Positions 1-5,307 of a stretch of 5,559 bases of DNA are shown here, in pieces. Below the pieces are notes generated by a model that was not told the DNA's origin, did no database searches, and worked only from the letters and a program-made list of their open reading frames with translations. Position 1 is the first letter of the stretch; every line of letters begins with the position of its first letter. Made by a program: the position numbers and the translations under genes. Origin of the DNA: JAMIFV01 sp035906055 (GTDB lineage Bacteria > Pseudomonadota > Alphaproteobacteria > Rickettsiales > JABCZZ01); contig JAMIFV010000048.1 in NCBI GenBank assembly GCA_035906055.1, positions 1 to 5,559 on the forward strand, read 5' to 3'.

Positions 1-178
1 CATCAACGGCATTGAGAACTTCTGGAACCAGGCCAAGCGTGCTTTGCGCAAATTCAACGGCATCAAACAGGACAATTTCTACTGGTTCCTCAAGGAGTGC
101 GAATGGCGCTTCAACGGAGGCAAACACAATACACTACTAAAGCAGCTCAAATACTGGTATAAACACACCAAGCATTAA
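1..178 (+). CDS. IS1595-family (ISXO2-like) transposase, C-terminal fragment
   Basis: This is the last 58 codons of a DDE transposase that enters from outside the window, read in the frame beginning at base 2 and ending with TAA at 176-178. The visible residues start INGIENFWNQAKR, followed by LRKFNGI and FLKECEWRFN. This is the characteristic end of ISXO2-like (IS1595 family) transposases, where the glutamate of IENFW is expected to be the last catalytic acidic residue. The rest of the catalytic domain lies upstream and cannot be judged, so whether the gene is intact is unknown. The reading frame shows no internal stop or frameshift. A putative terminal inverted repeat follows within 20 bp of the stop, so this edge of the element looks complete. 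Family assignment is by recognised motif, not by a search. Confidence 0.85.
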   Translation, partial: INGIENFWNQAKRALRKFNGIKQDNFYWFLKECEWRFNGGKHNTLLKQLKYWYKHTKH

Positions 179-180
179 CT

Positions 181-198
181 CTTAGCTACTTCAGCCCC
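181..198. repeat. Putative right terminal inverted repeat of the IS1595-type element
   Basis: Read inward from the end, the sequence begins GGGGCTGAAGTAGCTAAG, directly after the transposase stop. A G-rich tip of this kind, close behind the transposase gene, is what an insertion sequence end should look like. Base 198 is the presumed last base of the element. Bases 199-206 (AAACCTTT) would then be one copy of the 8-bp target duplication typical of this family. The partner repeat is outside the window, so both the boundary and the duplication are inferred. Confidence 0.55.
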
Positions 199-209
199 AA
201 ACCTTTTTG

Positions 210-1112
210 CTATTCGTTATGTAGAGGGTCCTGATGAATGAGTATTTCCGTATTGGGGAATGCATTCCTGAGCTTGCCTTCCACGGTGTCAGAGATCACA
301 TGTGCCTGCCGCAGGGTCATTTCCGGGTCAAGGTCGAGATGCAACTGGATGAAGCCGTTGCCGCCAGATCGGCGTGTGCGCAGGTCATGCAGGCCGAGCA
401 CGCCGGAGGAATCGCGCACGATGTCCTCTATCTTTACGCGGTCTTCATTGGAAAATTCGTGGTCCATAAGGTTCTGGAACGCATGATATCCCATCTTCGC
501 GGCGGTAAAGATAAGGTACCCGGCGATGAGCAGCGCGAACACCGCATCGGCGGCATGCCAGCCAAGAGCGGGGGAAAGGATCAACGCGGCGATAACGGCG
601 GAGTTGGTAAGCAGGTCGGACATATAATGCAGCGAATCGGCTTTCACTACCTGTGAGTTGGTCATGCGCACTACGTGGCGCTGGTAAAGCACCAGCCCCA
701 GCGTGACTGCAATGGAGATAAGCATCACCGCGATGCCCAGCATGCTATGCTGCACGGGCTCCGGCCAGAAGAAGCGCCGTATACCCTCCACCACGAGGAA
801 CAGCCCGCTGCCGCAGATGAACGTGGACTGCGCGAACCCTGCAAGGTCTTCCGCCTTGCCGTGGCCGAAGCGGTGTTCTTCGTCCGGCGGCTGCAGCGCG
901 TAACGCACCGCGGCGAAGTTGACGGCGGAGGCCATCACGTCGAGCAATGAATCGGCGAGCGATGACATCATGCTCAGCGAATCGGTGAACGACCACGCCA
1001 TGCCTTTGAGCAGCACAAGAAACGCTCCCGCCCACAGCGAAAACTTGGTGGCAAGCCGCATCAGGCGGGCGGAATCGCCTGCAAGAGGCGTATGGTTTTT
1101 ATGAGCGTGCAA
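210..1112 (-). CDS. fieF: FieF/YiiP-like cation diffusion facilitator (Zn/Fe efflux)
   Basis: This is an inner-membrane antiporter of 300 aa, the size of E. coli FieF, expected to export divalent metal (Zn2+ or Fe2+) in exchange for protons as a homodimer. The sequence aligns well by eye with FieF over its whole length. The transport site in the membrane is complete: D54 and D58 in TM2 (ADSLLD), H162 and D166 in TM5 (HYMSD). The loop site DEEHRFGHGK supplies D77, H80 and H84. The cytoplasmic domain, from about residue 222, keeps H242, H258 and the IHQDP motif (H293, D295) that binds the dimer-bridging zinc. The start is TTG at 1110-1112, because a stop lies ten codons further upstream with no ATG between. 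An alternative start is ATG at codon 18. No good Shine-Dalgarno is visible. A TATGAT hexamer at 1139-1144 (minus strand) could be a -10 box. The N-terminus MHAHKNH is rich in histidine. The gene ends about 11 bp from the IS end, so it is not truncated. The exact metal is not decided by the sequence. Confidence 0.9.
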   Translation of the reverse strand: MHAHKNHTPLAGDSARLMRLATKFSLWAGAFLVLLKGMAWSFTDSLSMMSSLADSLLDVMASAVNFAAVRYALQPPDEEHRFGHGKAEDLAGFAQSTFICGSGLFLVVEGIRRFFWPEPVQHSMLGIAVMLISIAVTLGLVLYQRHVVRMTNSQVVKADSLHYMSDLLTNSAVIAALILSPALGWHAADAVFALLIAGYLIFTAAKMGYHAFQNLMDHEFSNEDRVKIEDIVRDSSGVLGLHDLRTRRSGGNGFIQLHLDLDPEMTLRQAHVISDTVEGKLRNAFPNTEILIHQDPLHNE

Positions 1113-1150
1113 GGTTAATTTTTTGTAATGAGGAATTAATCATACTTCTA

Positions 1151-1179
1151 TTGATAACACATGCCCGATATGGAATAAA
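1151..1179 (+). promoter_or_regulatory. Candidate promoter for the lipoprotein gene
   Basis: TTGATA (1151-1156) and AATAAA (1174-1179) are separated by 17 bp. They match the -35 and -10 consensus at five and four of six positions. The site lies about 75 bp before the lipoprotein start, in the AT-rich divergent region shared with the efflux gene. It is inferred from sequence only, and other AT-rich hexamers in the region could serve instead. Confidence 0.3.
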
Positions 1180-1190
1180 TAGACTCGCAA

Positions 1191-1211
1191 TGAACCTGTG
1201 TTTCGGGTTCA
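1191..1211 (+). repeat. Inverted repeat in the 5' leader of the lipoprotein gene
   Basis: TGAACC (1191-1196) and GGTTCA (1206-1211) form a perfect 6-bp inverted repeat with a 9-base loop. It lies between the candidate promoter and the ribosome-binding site. No U-tract follows, so it is not an intrinsic terminator. It could be a leader hairpin or an operator half-site pair. Its role is unknown, and a 6-bp repeat can arise by chance. Confidence 0.35.
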
Positions 1212-1252
1212 GCATAAACATAAAAGGCATCATACTAATAAGGAATCATACT

Positions 1253-1753
1253 ATGAAATTCCAACGCTTTCTTTCCGCCGTCCTCATCACTTCCATGCTT
1301 GCGGGCTGTAATCAGCCGCCTGCGGGAGCAGGGCAGCAGACCGGCGGTATCGCCAAGCAGGACATTGGCGCGGTGCTCGGCGCCGTAGGCGGCGGCGTGA
1401 TCGGTTCCACCATGGGTAAGGGCCGTGGCCAGATCGCTACCACGATCGCGGGCGCAATGGTCGGCGGCCTGCTTGGCAACTCGCTGGGCAAGTCGCTCGA
1501 CGCGGCTGACGCAAGCTATTACAATCAGGCTACCCAGAGCGCGCTTGAAACCGCACCGGCTGGCCAGCCCCTGCCGTGGAGGAATCCGGAGTCAGGTAAT
1601 TACGGTACCGTGGTTGCAGCTGCTCCCTACCAGCAGTCCGATGGCCGTTACTGCCGCGAATATAACCAGAAAGTGGTTATCGGCGGGCAGACCAAGTCTG
1701 CTTACGGTCTGGCATGCCGCCAGCCCGACGGCAGCTGGCAGATTGTAAAATAA
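1253..1753 (+). CDS. Outer-membrane lipoprotein, rickettsial 17 kDa surface antigen family (glycine zipper)
   Basis: This protein of 166 aa has a lipoprotein signal peptide (MKFQRFLSAVLITSMLAGC) with lipobox LAGC. Cleavage and lipidation are predicted at C19, and N20 does not give an inner-membrane retention signal of the Asp+2 type. Residues about 38-80 form a glycine zipper (GAVLGAVGGGVIGS, then GAMVGGLLGNSLGK), the 2TM-type repeat of this family. The C-terminal part carries YCREY (C134) and YGLACRQPDGSW (C155), the hallmark end of the 17 kDa antigen. The start was chosen at ATG 1253 because AAGGA at 1240-1244 sits 8 bp upstream and the signal peptide begins there. An in-frame start at 1151 would put 34 unrelated residues before the signal peptide. 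The family is anchored in the outer membrane and linked to envelope structure. Its molecular role is not well defined. No U-tract terminator follows directly. Confidence 0.88.
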   Translation: MKFQRFLSAVLITSMLAGCNQPPAGAGQQTGGIAKQDIGAVLGAVGGGVIGSTMGKGRGQIATTIAGAMVGGLLGNSLGKSLDAADASYYNQATQSALETAPAGQPLPWRNPESGNYGTVVAAAPYQQSDGRYCREYNQKVVIGGQTKSAYGLACRQPDGSWQIVK

Positions 1754-1868
1754 ATTACGCCATCGCTGCTGCAAATAACGATTTGCTGCGCTTCCGCTCG
1801 CATGTGCCAGTTGTACTTGCGTTGCGGCCAATAAACACCCCCGCCGCAAGCAGCGGGGTATTAAGTGT

Positions 1869-1892
1869 AAGGGGGATGAAGACATCCCCCTT
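1869..1892. repeat. Perfect 10-bp hairpin inside the intergenic element
   Basis: AAGGGGGATG (1869-1878) and CATCCCCCTT (1883-1892) are perfect reverse complements around a 4-base loop AAGA. The stem is strong, but no run of T follows on either strand. It is therefore not a canonical intrinsic terminator, although it could still block exonucleases or slow transcription. It lies between the two 21-bp inner arms of the larger inverted-repeat block. Confidence 0.7.
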
Positions 1893-1905
1893 CGCTAACG
1901 CTTGC

Positions 1906-1919
1906 CCCCTCTAAAGGGG
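1906..1919. repeat. Short hairpin inside the intergenic element
   Basis: CCCCT (1906-1910) pairs with AGGGG (1915-1919) around the loop CTAA. It is a minor stem that lies 13 bp after the 10-bp hairpin and strengthens the impression of a folded, non-coding element. Confidence 0.5.
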
Positions 1920-2052
1920 TCGTCGCCTTCGGCTCCTCCACGCTGCAAGCGGCGGGGGATGTACCCGGTGCGATTCAAATCGTTGTTTTTGCTGGCGCAA
2001 TAGCGTAATTGATACAAGGCCGGATGTTTTAGGCACAACAGTTTGTAAAAAT

Positions 2053-2094
2053 GCGCCTGCCGCCCATTTTTCATGGAGGCAGGCGCTTTTTTTT
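2053..2094 (+). terminator. Rho-independent terminator upstream of fabI
   Basis: GCGCCTGCC (2053-2061) and GGCAGGCGC (2078-2086) form a perfect GC-rich 9-bp stem, followed at once by eight T residues (2087-2094). The loop holds a second small stem, CCAT (2064-2067) with ATGG (2073-2076). An A-rich run at 2047-2051 precedes the stem, so the structure may work weakly in the other direction too. It would isolate fabI from transcription of the lipoprotein gene, whose stop is 300 bp upstream. It could equally end a short unannotated transcript from the region. Confidence 0.85.
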
Positions 2095-2119
2095 GATAGA
2101 CATTGCCGTTAACTAATAT
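2093..2119 (+). promoter_or_regulatory. Candidate fabI promoter
   Basis: TTGATA (2093-2098) and TAATAT (2114-2119) are spaced by 15 bp, shorter than the ideal 17. They sit directly behind the terminator and about 50 bp before the fabI start. The position is right for the promoter of the fabI unit because transcription from upstream is stopped just before it. The -35 box overlaps the terminator T-run. Confidence 0.4.
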
Positions 2120-2154
2120 AGTTACATGGCGCACAGGCGGGAACTATTTTATGC

Positions 2155-2160
2155 AAGGAA
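2155..2160 (+). promoter_or_regulatory. Ribosome-binding site deciding the fabI start
   Basis: AAGGAA lies 8 bp before ATG 2169. The competing in-frame ATG at 2151 overlaps this region and has only a poor purine stretch before it. This supports the 285-aa form over the 291-aa form. Confidence 0.6.
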
Positions 2161-2168
2161 ATCTGGCT

Positions 2169-3026
2169 ATGACGGCGGCTACAGAAGAAAAAGAGGCGGC
2201 CATTCCGACCGGCACGCTCATGAAGGGCAAACGCGGCATTATCATGGGCCTTGCTAACGACAAGTCGCTGGCGTGGGGCATCTCGCAGTATCTGGCTGCG
2301 CAGGGCGCTGAACTGGCATTCACTTTTCAGGGTGAGGCGCTTGAAAAGCGCGTGCGCCCGCTTGCTGCCAGCCTGAACTCCAAGATCATACTGCCGTGTA
2401 ACGTGGCGGACGAAGCATCCATGGATGCGGTGTTTGCCGAACTGGAACAATCATGGGGTGAAATTGATTTTCTGGTGCATGCTATCGGCTATTCAGACAA
2501 GAACGAACTCAAAGGCCAGTATATCGAAACGTCAGCAGCAAATTTTGCGATGACGATGAATATCTCCTGCTATTCTTTCACCGCACTGGCGCGCCGCGCG
2601 CGCCCGCTGATGAAGAACGGCGGCAGCCTTATCACGCTTACCTATTTCGGGGCAGAGCGTGTCATCCCGCATTATAACGTTATGGGCGTAGCCAAGGCTG
2701 CGCTTGAAGCCAGCGTGAAATACCTTGCCGCCGACCTCGGCAGCGATAATATCCGCGTGAATGCCATTTCCGCAGGGCCCGTGAAAACGCTTGCCGCCTC
2801 CGGCATCGGTGATTTCCGCTATATCCTTAAATGGAATGAGCTGAATTCCCCTTTGCAGCGCAACACCTCGCTGAATGACGTAGGCGGCGCTGCGCTGTTC
2901 CTGCTGTCCGAGCTTGGCTCCGGCACTACGGGCGAAGTGCTGCATGTGGATTCCGGCTACCATGTGGTGGGCATGAAGCGCGTGGATGCGCCGGATATCG
3001 CAACGGTCAATAATGGGAATGGGTAA
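2169..3026 (+). CDS. fabI: Enoyl-[acyl-carrier-protein] reductase (NADH), FabI type
   Basis: This cytoplasmic enzyme reduces trans-2-enoyl-ACP in the last step of each fatty acid elongation cycle and is the classic target of triclosan. It belongs to the divergent SDR fold. The N-terminal nucleotide-binding segment, residues 19-38, reads KGKRGIIMGLANDKSLAWGI. The FabI active site is complete: Y159, Y169 and K176 in TYFGAERVIPHYNVMGVAK, with the spacing of E. coli Y146, Y156 and K163. ISAGPVKTLAASGIGDF (200-216) is the substrate-loop region, and HVDSGYHVVGM is the typical C-terminus. The protein has 285 aa, slightly longer than the usual 260-275, because of about 17 extra N-terminal residues rich in Ala and Glu and a short C-terminal tail. 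IGDFRYILKWNELNSPL resembles alphaproteobacterial FabI proteins. A terminator and a candidate promoter precede it, so it probably begins a transcription unit that continues into the next gene 11 bp downstream. Confidence 0.95.
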   Translation: MTAATEEKEAAIPTGTLMKGKRGIIMGLANDKSLAWGISQYLAAQGAELAFTFQGEALEKRVRPLAASLNSKIILPCNVADEASMDAVFAELEQSWGEIDFLVHAIGYSDKNELKGQYIETSAANFAMTMNISCYSFTALARRARPLMKNGGSLITLTYFGAERVIPHYNVMGVAKAALEASVKYLAADLGSDNIRVNAISAGPVKTLAASGIGDFRYILKWNELNSPLQRNTSLNDVGGAALFLLSELGSGTTGEVLHVDSGYHVVGMKRVDAPDIATVNNGNG

Positions 3027-3033
3027 TCTGGCC

Positions 3034-3040
3034 AGTTATG
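3034..3040. repeat. AGTTATG direct repeat, left copy
   Basis: AGTTATG occurs here and again at 4194-4200. The ATG of this copy starts the 147-aa gene, and that of the other starts aroC. The two copies bracket a lower-GC block placed between fabI and aroC, as a target-site duplication would. With only seven bases, three of them start codons, chance is possible. Confidence 0.35.
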
Positions 3041-3481
3041 TCCATAAAAGCATTCATAACGGAGCTTTCTGCTAAGTTGGAAGGATGTAATTCCTACATA
3101 CATAAAATAACGGATGCATATGAGGCAGGTGTATTGCAGCACGGAAGTACCGCCGCATTTGCCAGTAATGCTCCCGGACTGGAAGCGTATTTGTCAGGCG
3201 GGCGGCATATTTCCGATGGGATGAAGAACATCATTGCCGGTACAGAGTTTTTCGCAGAAACGCCGAACTTGGGCCAAAATGAAGCTTTGAAATATGCAGC
3301 TGATGCACTTAATGAGTTAAAAAGAAAATTTAGAAGTTATTTTGACCAGCATCCCGATTATACAAAAGAAAATAACCAACTAAAGCTGGAAGAGCGTCAA
3401 TTATTGGAAACCCTCGCAGAGGCTATCGTTTTCATCAATGGACAGCCCGAATTGCAGCGTGACGTTGGACGCCAACGCTAA
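3038..3481 (+). CDS. Unrecognised small soluble protein (147 aa)
   Basis: I do not recognise this protein. It has no signal peptide, membrane segment or catalytic motif that I can name, and a single cysteine (C17). The composition suggests a mainly helical cytoplasmic protein. A charged stretch at about residues 83-125 (EALKYAADALNELKRKF, later KLEERQLLETLAEA) could form long amphipathic helices. The gene begins 11 bp after the fabI stop with a weak ribosome-binding site and ends 1 bp before the -35 box of the toxin-antitoxin promoter. Its GC is about 44% by count, well below that of fabI and aroC, which suggests it was acquired together with the toxin-antitoxin pair. It is probably expressed by readthrough from fabI. 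It could be a cargo or accessory gene of that module. The open frame, the position and the lack of overlap favour a real gene. Confidence 0.6.
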   Translation: MSIKAFITELSAKLEGCNSYIHKITDAYEAGVLQHGSTAAFASNAPGLEAYLSGGRHISDGMKNIIAGTEFFAETPNLGQNEALKYAADALNELKRKFRSYFDQHPDYTKENNQLKLEERQLLETLAEAIVFINGQPELQRDVGRQR

Positions 3482-3482
3482 A

Positions 3483-3511
3483 TTGACATATTTTTGAAAA
3501 TATGGCATATT
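3483..3511 (+). promoter_or_regulatory. Promoter of the toxin-antitoxin operon
   Basis: A perfect -35 box TTGACA (3483-3488) is followed after 17 bp by CATATT (3506-3511), a four-of-six -10 box. Alternative -10 placements, TATTAA or TAATAT, lie just downstream. It begins 1 bp after the stop of the 147-aa gene and overlaps inverted repeats likely to be the operator. It should drive antitoxin and toxin, and by readthrough aroC. Confidence 0.6.
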
Positions 3512-3523
3512 AATATAAATATG
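3487..3523. promoter_or_regulatory. Palindromic operator of the toxin-antitoxin operon
   Basis: CATATTTT (3487-3494) and AAAATATG (3497-3504) form a perfect inverted repeat with a 2-base centre, lying between the -35 and -10 boxes. A second, looser palindrome follows: CATAT (3506-3510) and ATATG (3519-3523), with 8 bp between. Both share the half-site CATAT. Known toxin-antitoxin pairs of this type repress themselves by binding such palindromes over the promoter. Binding here is inferred. Confidence 0.55.
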
Positions 3524-3539
3524 ACATAGTAAGAAATTT

Positions 3540-3803
3540 ATGGAAAAAAGCATAAGCGCTCATATCAGCGATGGTGGCAGAGTGGTTATTCCTGCTGAAT
3601 TGCGTAAAGCCTATGGCCTGAAAATAGGCGATGAGGTGACTTTTCTTGCCGACGAAAAAGGCATTCGCGTCGTGCCGCGCAATTGGGCAATCAAAGAGAT
3701 GCAAACGCTGGTAAGAAAATATATCCCCAAGGAGAAGCGTGACCGCATGGTAGATGAACTGATAGCGCAACGCCGCGCCGAAGCTAAAAAGGAGTTTGAA
3801 TGA
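3540..3803 (+). CDS. AbrB/SpoVT-fold antitoxin (VapB-like)
   Basis: This is an 87-aa protein. Residues about 4-47 are a SpoVT/AbrB swapped-hairpin DNA-binding domain: ISDGGRVVIPAELRKAYGLKIGDEVTF followed by GIRVVPR. Such domains act as dimers and bind palindromic operators. The C-terminal part, residues about 50-87, is charged and helical (KYIPKEKRDRMVDELIAQRRAEAKKEFE) and fits the role of a toxin-neutralising tail. The stop overlaps the toxin start by 4 bp (ATGA), so the two are translationally coupled. The start at ATG 3540 gives the complete domain. Its ribosome-binding site (AAGAAA) is weak. The palindromes directly upstream suggest autorepression. The partner is a PIN toxin, so the VapB label refers to the pairing rather than to a tested function. 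Confidence 0.85.
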   Translation: MEKSISAHISDGGRVVIPAELRKAYGLKIGDEVTFLADEKGIRVVPRNWAIKEMQTLVRKYIPKEKRDRMVDELIAQRRAEAKKEFE

Positions 3804-4195
3804 CATCGCCTGCCTACATGCTGGATGCTTCGGCGCTGATAGCATGTTTCCTCGATGAAAAAGGAGCGGAGATTGTACATGAGGCATTGAATGATGGGGC
3901 GTTGATCACCGCTGTAAATGTTTCAGAAACTGCCTCCATATTACTAAGGGGAGGAATGCCGTTTGAAGAAATACCCCATATTTTGTCTTCTTTTCCCATG
4001 CGGATAATTTATGTCGACGCCGACATTGCCTTTAAAGCAGCCTCTATAGGGAACATAACTAAACCATTAGGGTTATCTTTGGCCGACCGGGTATGTTTGG
4101 CGGCTGCCATGATACGCGATGCAAAAGTGCTGACGGCCGATCGCGTTTGGGCAAAACTTAAGTTGCCGAATCTGTCCGTTCAGGTAATTAGATAG
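3800..4195 (+). CDS. vapC: PIN-domain ribonuclease toxin (VapC-like)
   Basis: This protein of 131 aa has a PIN fold. The four acidic residues expected to bind Mg2+ or Mn2+ are present: D9 (MLDASALIACFLDE), E43 (NVSETASIL), D96 (LSLADRVCLAAA) and D114 (LTADRVW). VapC toxins of this family are RNases that often cut tRNA or rRNA and are held inactive by their antitoxin. The target cannot be told from the sequence. AAGGAG at 3789-3794, inside the antitoxin gene, lies 5 bp before ATG 3800 and supports this start and coupled translation. The active site is complete, so the toxin should be functional. The stop lies 2 bp before aroC, an unusually close link between a toxin and an essential biosynthetic gene. 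GC is about 47% in the stretch I counted, again lower than in aroC. Confidence 0.88.
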   Translation: MTSPAYMLDASALIACFLDEKGAEIVHEALNDGALITAVNVSETASILLRGGMPFEEIPHILSSFPMRIIYVDADIAFKAASIGNITKPLGLSLADRVCLAAAMIRDAKVLTADRVWAKLKLPNLSVQVIR

Positions 4196-4200
4196 TTATG
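4194..4200. repeat. AGTTATG direct repeat, right copy
   Basis: This copy overlaps the toxin stop and the aroC start codon and matches 3034-3040. If the block between the copies is removed with one of them, fabI is followed by aroC with an 11-bp spacer, a compact and plausible ancestral junction. This is inference from a short repeat. Confidence 0.35.
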
Positions 4201-5265
4201 GCCAGTAATTCTTTCGGCAGTTTATTCCGTTTCACCACCTGGGGCGAAAGCCACGGGGAAGCCATAGGTTGCGTGGTTGACGGCGTTCCTTCGCTGATTC
4301 CTTTATCCGGGCAGGACATCCAGCCTTATCTCGATAAGCGCCGCCCGGCGCAGTCGCGCTTCACCACGCAGCGCAAAGAAACCGATACGGTAAAGATCCT
4401 TTCCGGCGTGTTTGAAGGCAAGACCACGGGCACGCCCGTGAGCCTCGTCATCTATAACGAGGACCAGAAGTCGAAAGACTATGACGACATCAAAGACAAA
4501 TTCCGCCCCGGCCATGCGGACTACACCTACATGCAGAAATACGGTATACGCGACTATCGCGGCGGCGGGCGCTCCAGCGCGCGTGAAACGGCCATGCGCG
4601 TGGCGGCCGGTGCCATTGCACGCAAAATATTGCCTGCTTCGGTGAAGATCCGTGGCGCGCTCGTGCAGATGGGCACGCAGAAAGTGAACCGCGACGCATG
4701 GGACTGGAACGAAGTGGAAAACAATCCGTTCTGGTGCCCGGACAAGGCGCTGGCGGCCAAGCTTGAGGGCTACCTTGACGGCATCCGCAAGGACGGTTCG
4801 TCCGTCGGCGCGGTAATCGAGGTGGTAGCGGAAGGTGTGCCCGCAGGCTGGGGCGATCCCATCTATGAAAAACTCGACGCACAGCTTGCCAACGCGATGA
4901 TGAGCATCAATGCCGTGAAGGGAGTGGAGATCGGTGACGGATTCGCCACCGCCGCCATGCGCGGCGAAGAAAATGCCGACCGCATGCGCATGAAGGGCAG
5001 CGAAGTGGCGTTTGAAAGCAACCACGCAGGCGGCATACTGGGCGGCATCTCCAGCGGCCAGCCTGTGGTGGTGCGTTTTGCAGTGAAACCGACCAGTTCC
5101 ATCCTCACGCCCGTGGAGACGGTGGACAGGCACGGCAGCGAGACCAGTATCCTTACCAAGGGCAGGCATGACCCCTGCGTGGGCATCCGCGCGGTGCCGG
5201 TGGGCGAGGCGATGATGGCGGCGGTATTGGCAGACGCTTACTTGCGCCACAGGGCAATGAAATAA
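4198..5265 (+). CDS. aroC: Chorismate synthase
   Basis: This enzyme converts 5-enolpyruvylshikimate-3-phosphate to chorismate, the last shikimate-pathway step before aromatic amino acids, folate and quinones. It needs reduced FMN. At 355 aa it has normal length. The family signatures are present: GESHG at 16-20 with H19, RPGHADYTY with H106, YGIRDYRGGGRSSARET at 115-131, and GRHDPCVGIRAVPV near the C-terminus (R323, H324, D325). The segment SNHAGGILGGISSGQPV is also typical. ATG 4198 is the natural start because the protein then begins MASNSFGSLFRFTTWG, as in other AroC proteins. The start is 2 bp after the toxin stop and the nearest purine-rich site is weak, so translational coupling is likely. 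I see no promoter of its own. No good intrinsic terminator follows in its direction. Confidence 0.96.
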   Translation: MASNSFGSLFRFTTWGESHGEAIGCVVDGVPSLIPLSGQDIQPYLDKRRPAQSRFTTQRKETDTVKILSGVFEGKTTGTPVSLVIYNEDQKSKDYDDIKDKFRPGHADYTYMQKYGIRDYRGGGRSSARETAMRVAAGAIARKILPASVKIRGALVQMGTQKVNRDAWDWNEVENNPFWCPDKALAAKLEGYLDGIRKDGSSVGAVIEVVAEGVPAGWGDPIYEKLDAQLANAMMSINAVKGVEIGDGFATAAMRGEENADRMRMKGSEVAFESNHAGGILGGISSGQPVVVRFAVKPTSSILTPVETVDRHGSETSILTKGRHDPCVGIRAVPVGEAMMAAVLADAYLRHRAMK

Positions 5266-5307
5266 ATTTAACAATAAAAAACAATATGTTGCTTTTGTAA
5301 CAAAACC

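Larger units (their letters stand above)
1773..1988. repeat. Nested inverted-repeat element in the intergenic region
   Basis: The gene-free stretch from 1754 to 2168 contains a structured block. Its outer arms are 1773-1785 and 1976-1988, reverse complements at 12 of 13 positions (core AACGATTTG / CAAATCGTT). Inner arms 1838-1858 and 1938-1958 are reverse complements at 18 of 21 positions (CCCCCGCCGC at the start of the left arm). Between them lie two local stem-loops. The left inner arm can also fold alone: CCCCGC 1839-1844 with GCGGGG 1853-1858. I found no convincing coding sequence inside. It resembles a MITE-like or dispersed palindromic intergenic repeat, but without the rest of the genome its copy number is unknown. 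Confidence 0.6.

Noticed and set aside
234..1104. Several open frames on the plus strand opposite the metal exporter
   Set aside because: They are shadows of the minus-strand gene, which shows full FieF motifs. None of them has a recognisable domain or a good ribosome-binding site.
1960..1990. A tRNA T-arm-like string (GATTCAAATC)
   Set aside because: The flanking bases do not form the 5-bp T stem, and no acceptor, D or anticodon arms can be built around it. The string belongs to the inverted-repeat block.
1895..2134. A 79-codon minus-strand frame across the intergenic region
   Set aside because: It runs through the inverted-repeat block and the terminator stem and has no known motif. Repeats and a terminator inside it argue against coding.
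4303..5274. A 323-codon minus-strand frame opposite aroC
   Set aside because: It is long because of the GC-rich codon pattern of aroC. The translation is rich in His, Arg and Ala without any motif, and aroC itself is certain.
5287..5302. A small hairpin after aroC (TGTTGC / GTAACA) as its terminator
   Set aside because: The stem is short with a wobble pair, and A residues rather than T residues follow on the plus strand. On the minus strand a T-rich stretch follows, but the stem is too weak to call.
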